Positions 63,295 through 64,000 of a DNA stretch of 64,000 bases are shown in pieces. The translations under genes were made by a program, and so were the position numbers. The DNA is from Streptomyces niphimycinicus (GTDB lineage Bacteria > Actinomycetota > Actinomycetes > Streptomycetales > Streptomycetaceae): the NCBI RefSeq assembly GCF_018883605.1, contig NZ_JAHLEM010000012.1, forward strand, positions 51,078-115,077, in the 5' to 3' direction. How positions within the stretch are numbered: the first letter of the stretch is position 1; the number at the start of each line of letters is the position of its first letter. The notes under the pieces are model-generated. The model was not told the origin of the DNA. It saw only the letters and a list, made by a program, of their open reading frames with translations, and searched no databases.

Positions 63295-64000
63295 ATGCCC
63301 TCATCCAGCACCGTCGTCGTCACCCGCCATCCCGTCCGTGCCGGCGACACCGAGACCTACGTCGCCGAAGTGACACTCGACCGTCCGGAAAAACTCAACG
63401 CCTGGACCGCCGCGATGCGCTCACATCTGGTGGCCGCGCTCGAGGCGGCCGGCACCGACGACCGGTGCCGTGCCATCGTCCTCACCGGCGCCGGACGGGC
63501 GTTCTGCGCGGGCCAGGACCTGGCGGAAACCGCTGCCATCGACCCCGACGACCATGCCGCCGCCGAGGAGTGGATCGACGACTTCGGGCGGCTGTTCCGG
63601 GCGGTGCGCGGGCTGGACAAGCCAGTGGTCGCCGCCGTGAACGGTGTAGCGGCCGGATCCGGATTCCAGTTCGCCCTCCTCGCCGACCTGCGCATCGGAC
63701 ACGCGGGCGTGCGCATGGGCCAGCCCGAAGTGCTCTCCGGCATCCCCAGCATCACCGGTATCTGGGCCATGCTCGGCATCCTCGGCCGGGCAAAGACGGC
63801 CGAGTTCGCTCTCACCGGCCGGCTGGTGAACGGCGCGGAGGCACAGCGGCTCGGACTGCTGAACCGTCTGGTCGACGAGGACCGGGTCAAGGAGGAGGCG
63901 CTGGCCGAGGCCGCCCACCTGGCGCAGTTGCCGCCCGGTGCCGTCGCGCTGACCAAGGGCAGGCTGCGCGAACTGGACGATGCCGGCCTGGACGCGGCGA
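63295..64000 (+). CDS. Enoyl-CoA hydratase/isomerase family protein, partial
   Basis: At least 235 aa, cut by the right edge. Crotonase fold: LDRPEKLNAWTAAM, oxyanion-hole segments FCAGQDLAETA and NGVAAGSGFQFALLADLRIG, then GQPEVLSGIPSITGIW, where Glu is in the first catalytic position and the second is not obvious. ATG at 63295 follows AAGGAAGGGAA. The LysR gene upstream is divergent, and further catabolic genes may lie beyond the window. Confidence 0.88.
   Translation, partial: MPSSSTVVVTRHPVRAGDTETYVAEVTLDRPEKLNAWTAAMRSHLVAALEAAGTDDRCRAIVLTGAGRAFCAGQDLAETAAIDPDDHAAAEEWIDDFGRLFRAVRGLDKPVVAAVNGVAAGSGFQFALLADLRIGHAGVRMGQPEVLSGIPSITGIWAMLGILGRAKTAEFALTGRLVNGAEAQRLGLLNRLVDEDRVKEEALAEAAHLAQLPPGAVALTKGRLRELDDAGLDAA

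Overview
This window is very GC-rich. Its genes use GTG and ATG starts and are often joined by 4-bp ATGA/GTGA stop-start overlaps. The regulators (TetR, PucR, LysR, NarL-type two-component pairs), Tat-type lipoprotein signals and uptake systems fit a Streptomyces or close actinomycete chromosome. Fragments of genes and transposases lie between intact operons, which suggests an accessory or chromosome-arm region. No rRNA, tRNA or CRISPR array was seen.

Layout. (1) 1-11.24 kb, minus strand: a ten-gene operon running ATP-grasp ligase, DUF364-like protein, CysK-like PLP enzyme, dipeptide-epimerase-like enolase, MFS exporter, methyltransferase, Tat-lipoprotein solute-binding protein, two Dpp-type permeases and a double-ATPase protein cut by the window edge. 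Nearly all junctions overlap. A 19-bp Fur-family-like box sits in the spacer of its promoter. I read it as a candidate metal-regulated small-molecule (metallophore-like) system with its own export and re-uptake; this is inference. A secreted tripeptidyl-aminopeptidase-like hydrolase diverges from it. (2) 13.4-18.9 kb: an AcoX-like NAD-kinase homologue with both halves of a split glycine decarboxylase, plus a LysR gene. (3) 19.1-23.4 kb: a broken 3-hydroxyacyl-CoA dehydrogenase, an acyl-CoA synthetase, a PucR regulator and an integrase-type transposase remnant. (4) 23.5-27.3 kb: an ABC exporter facing a two-component system. (5) 27.9-39.5 kb: a catabolic operon with class II HMG-CoA reductase, HyuA/HyuB-type ATP-dependent enzymes, CaiB/BaiF CoA-transferase, enoyl-CoA hydratase and HMG-CoA lyase. 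It faces a GAF-PucR regulator and suggests mevalonate or HMG-CoA catabolism.

(6) 39.5-47.2 kb: small redox enzymes with their own regulators (DHFR-like, FMN reductase, flavodoxin with TetR, quinone reductase with TetR), mixed with scrambled pseudogenes (HxlR, aldo/keto reductase, old yellow enzyme, transposases). (7) 47.2-57.3 kb: a peptide-scavenging unit made of an M20 peptidase, a TetR regulator, a complete Dpp-type importer and an S9 peptidase. The same 15-bp palindrome type lies upstream of the M20 gene and in the TetR/importer divergent promoter. (8) 57.4-64 kb: a second two-component operon with a small membrane protein, more remnants (ABC permease, IS5-type transposase, YciI-like), an unidentified membrane protein, and a LysR gene divergent from an enoyl-CoA hydratase cut by the right edge.

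Start sites were chosen from ribosome-binding sites and overlaps. Family assignments rest on motifs read by eye; no database search was possible.
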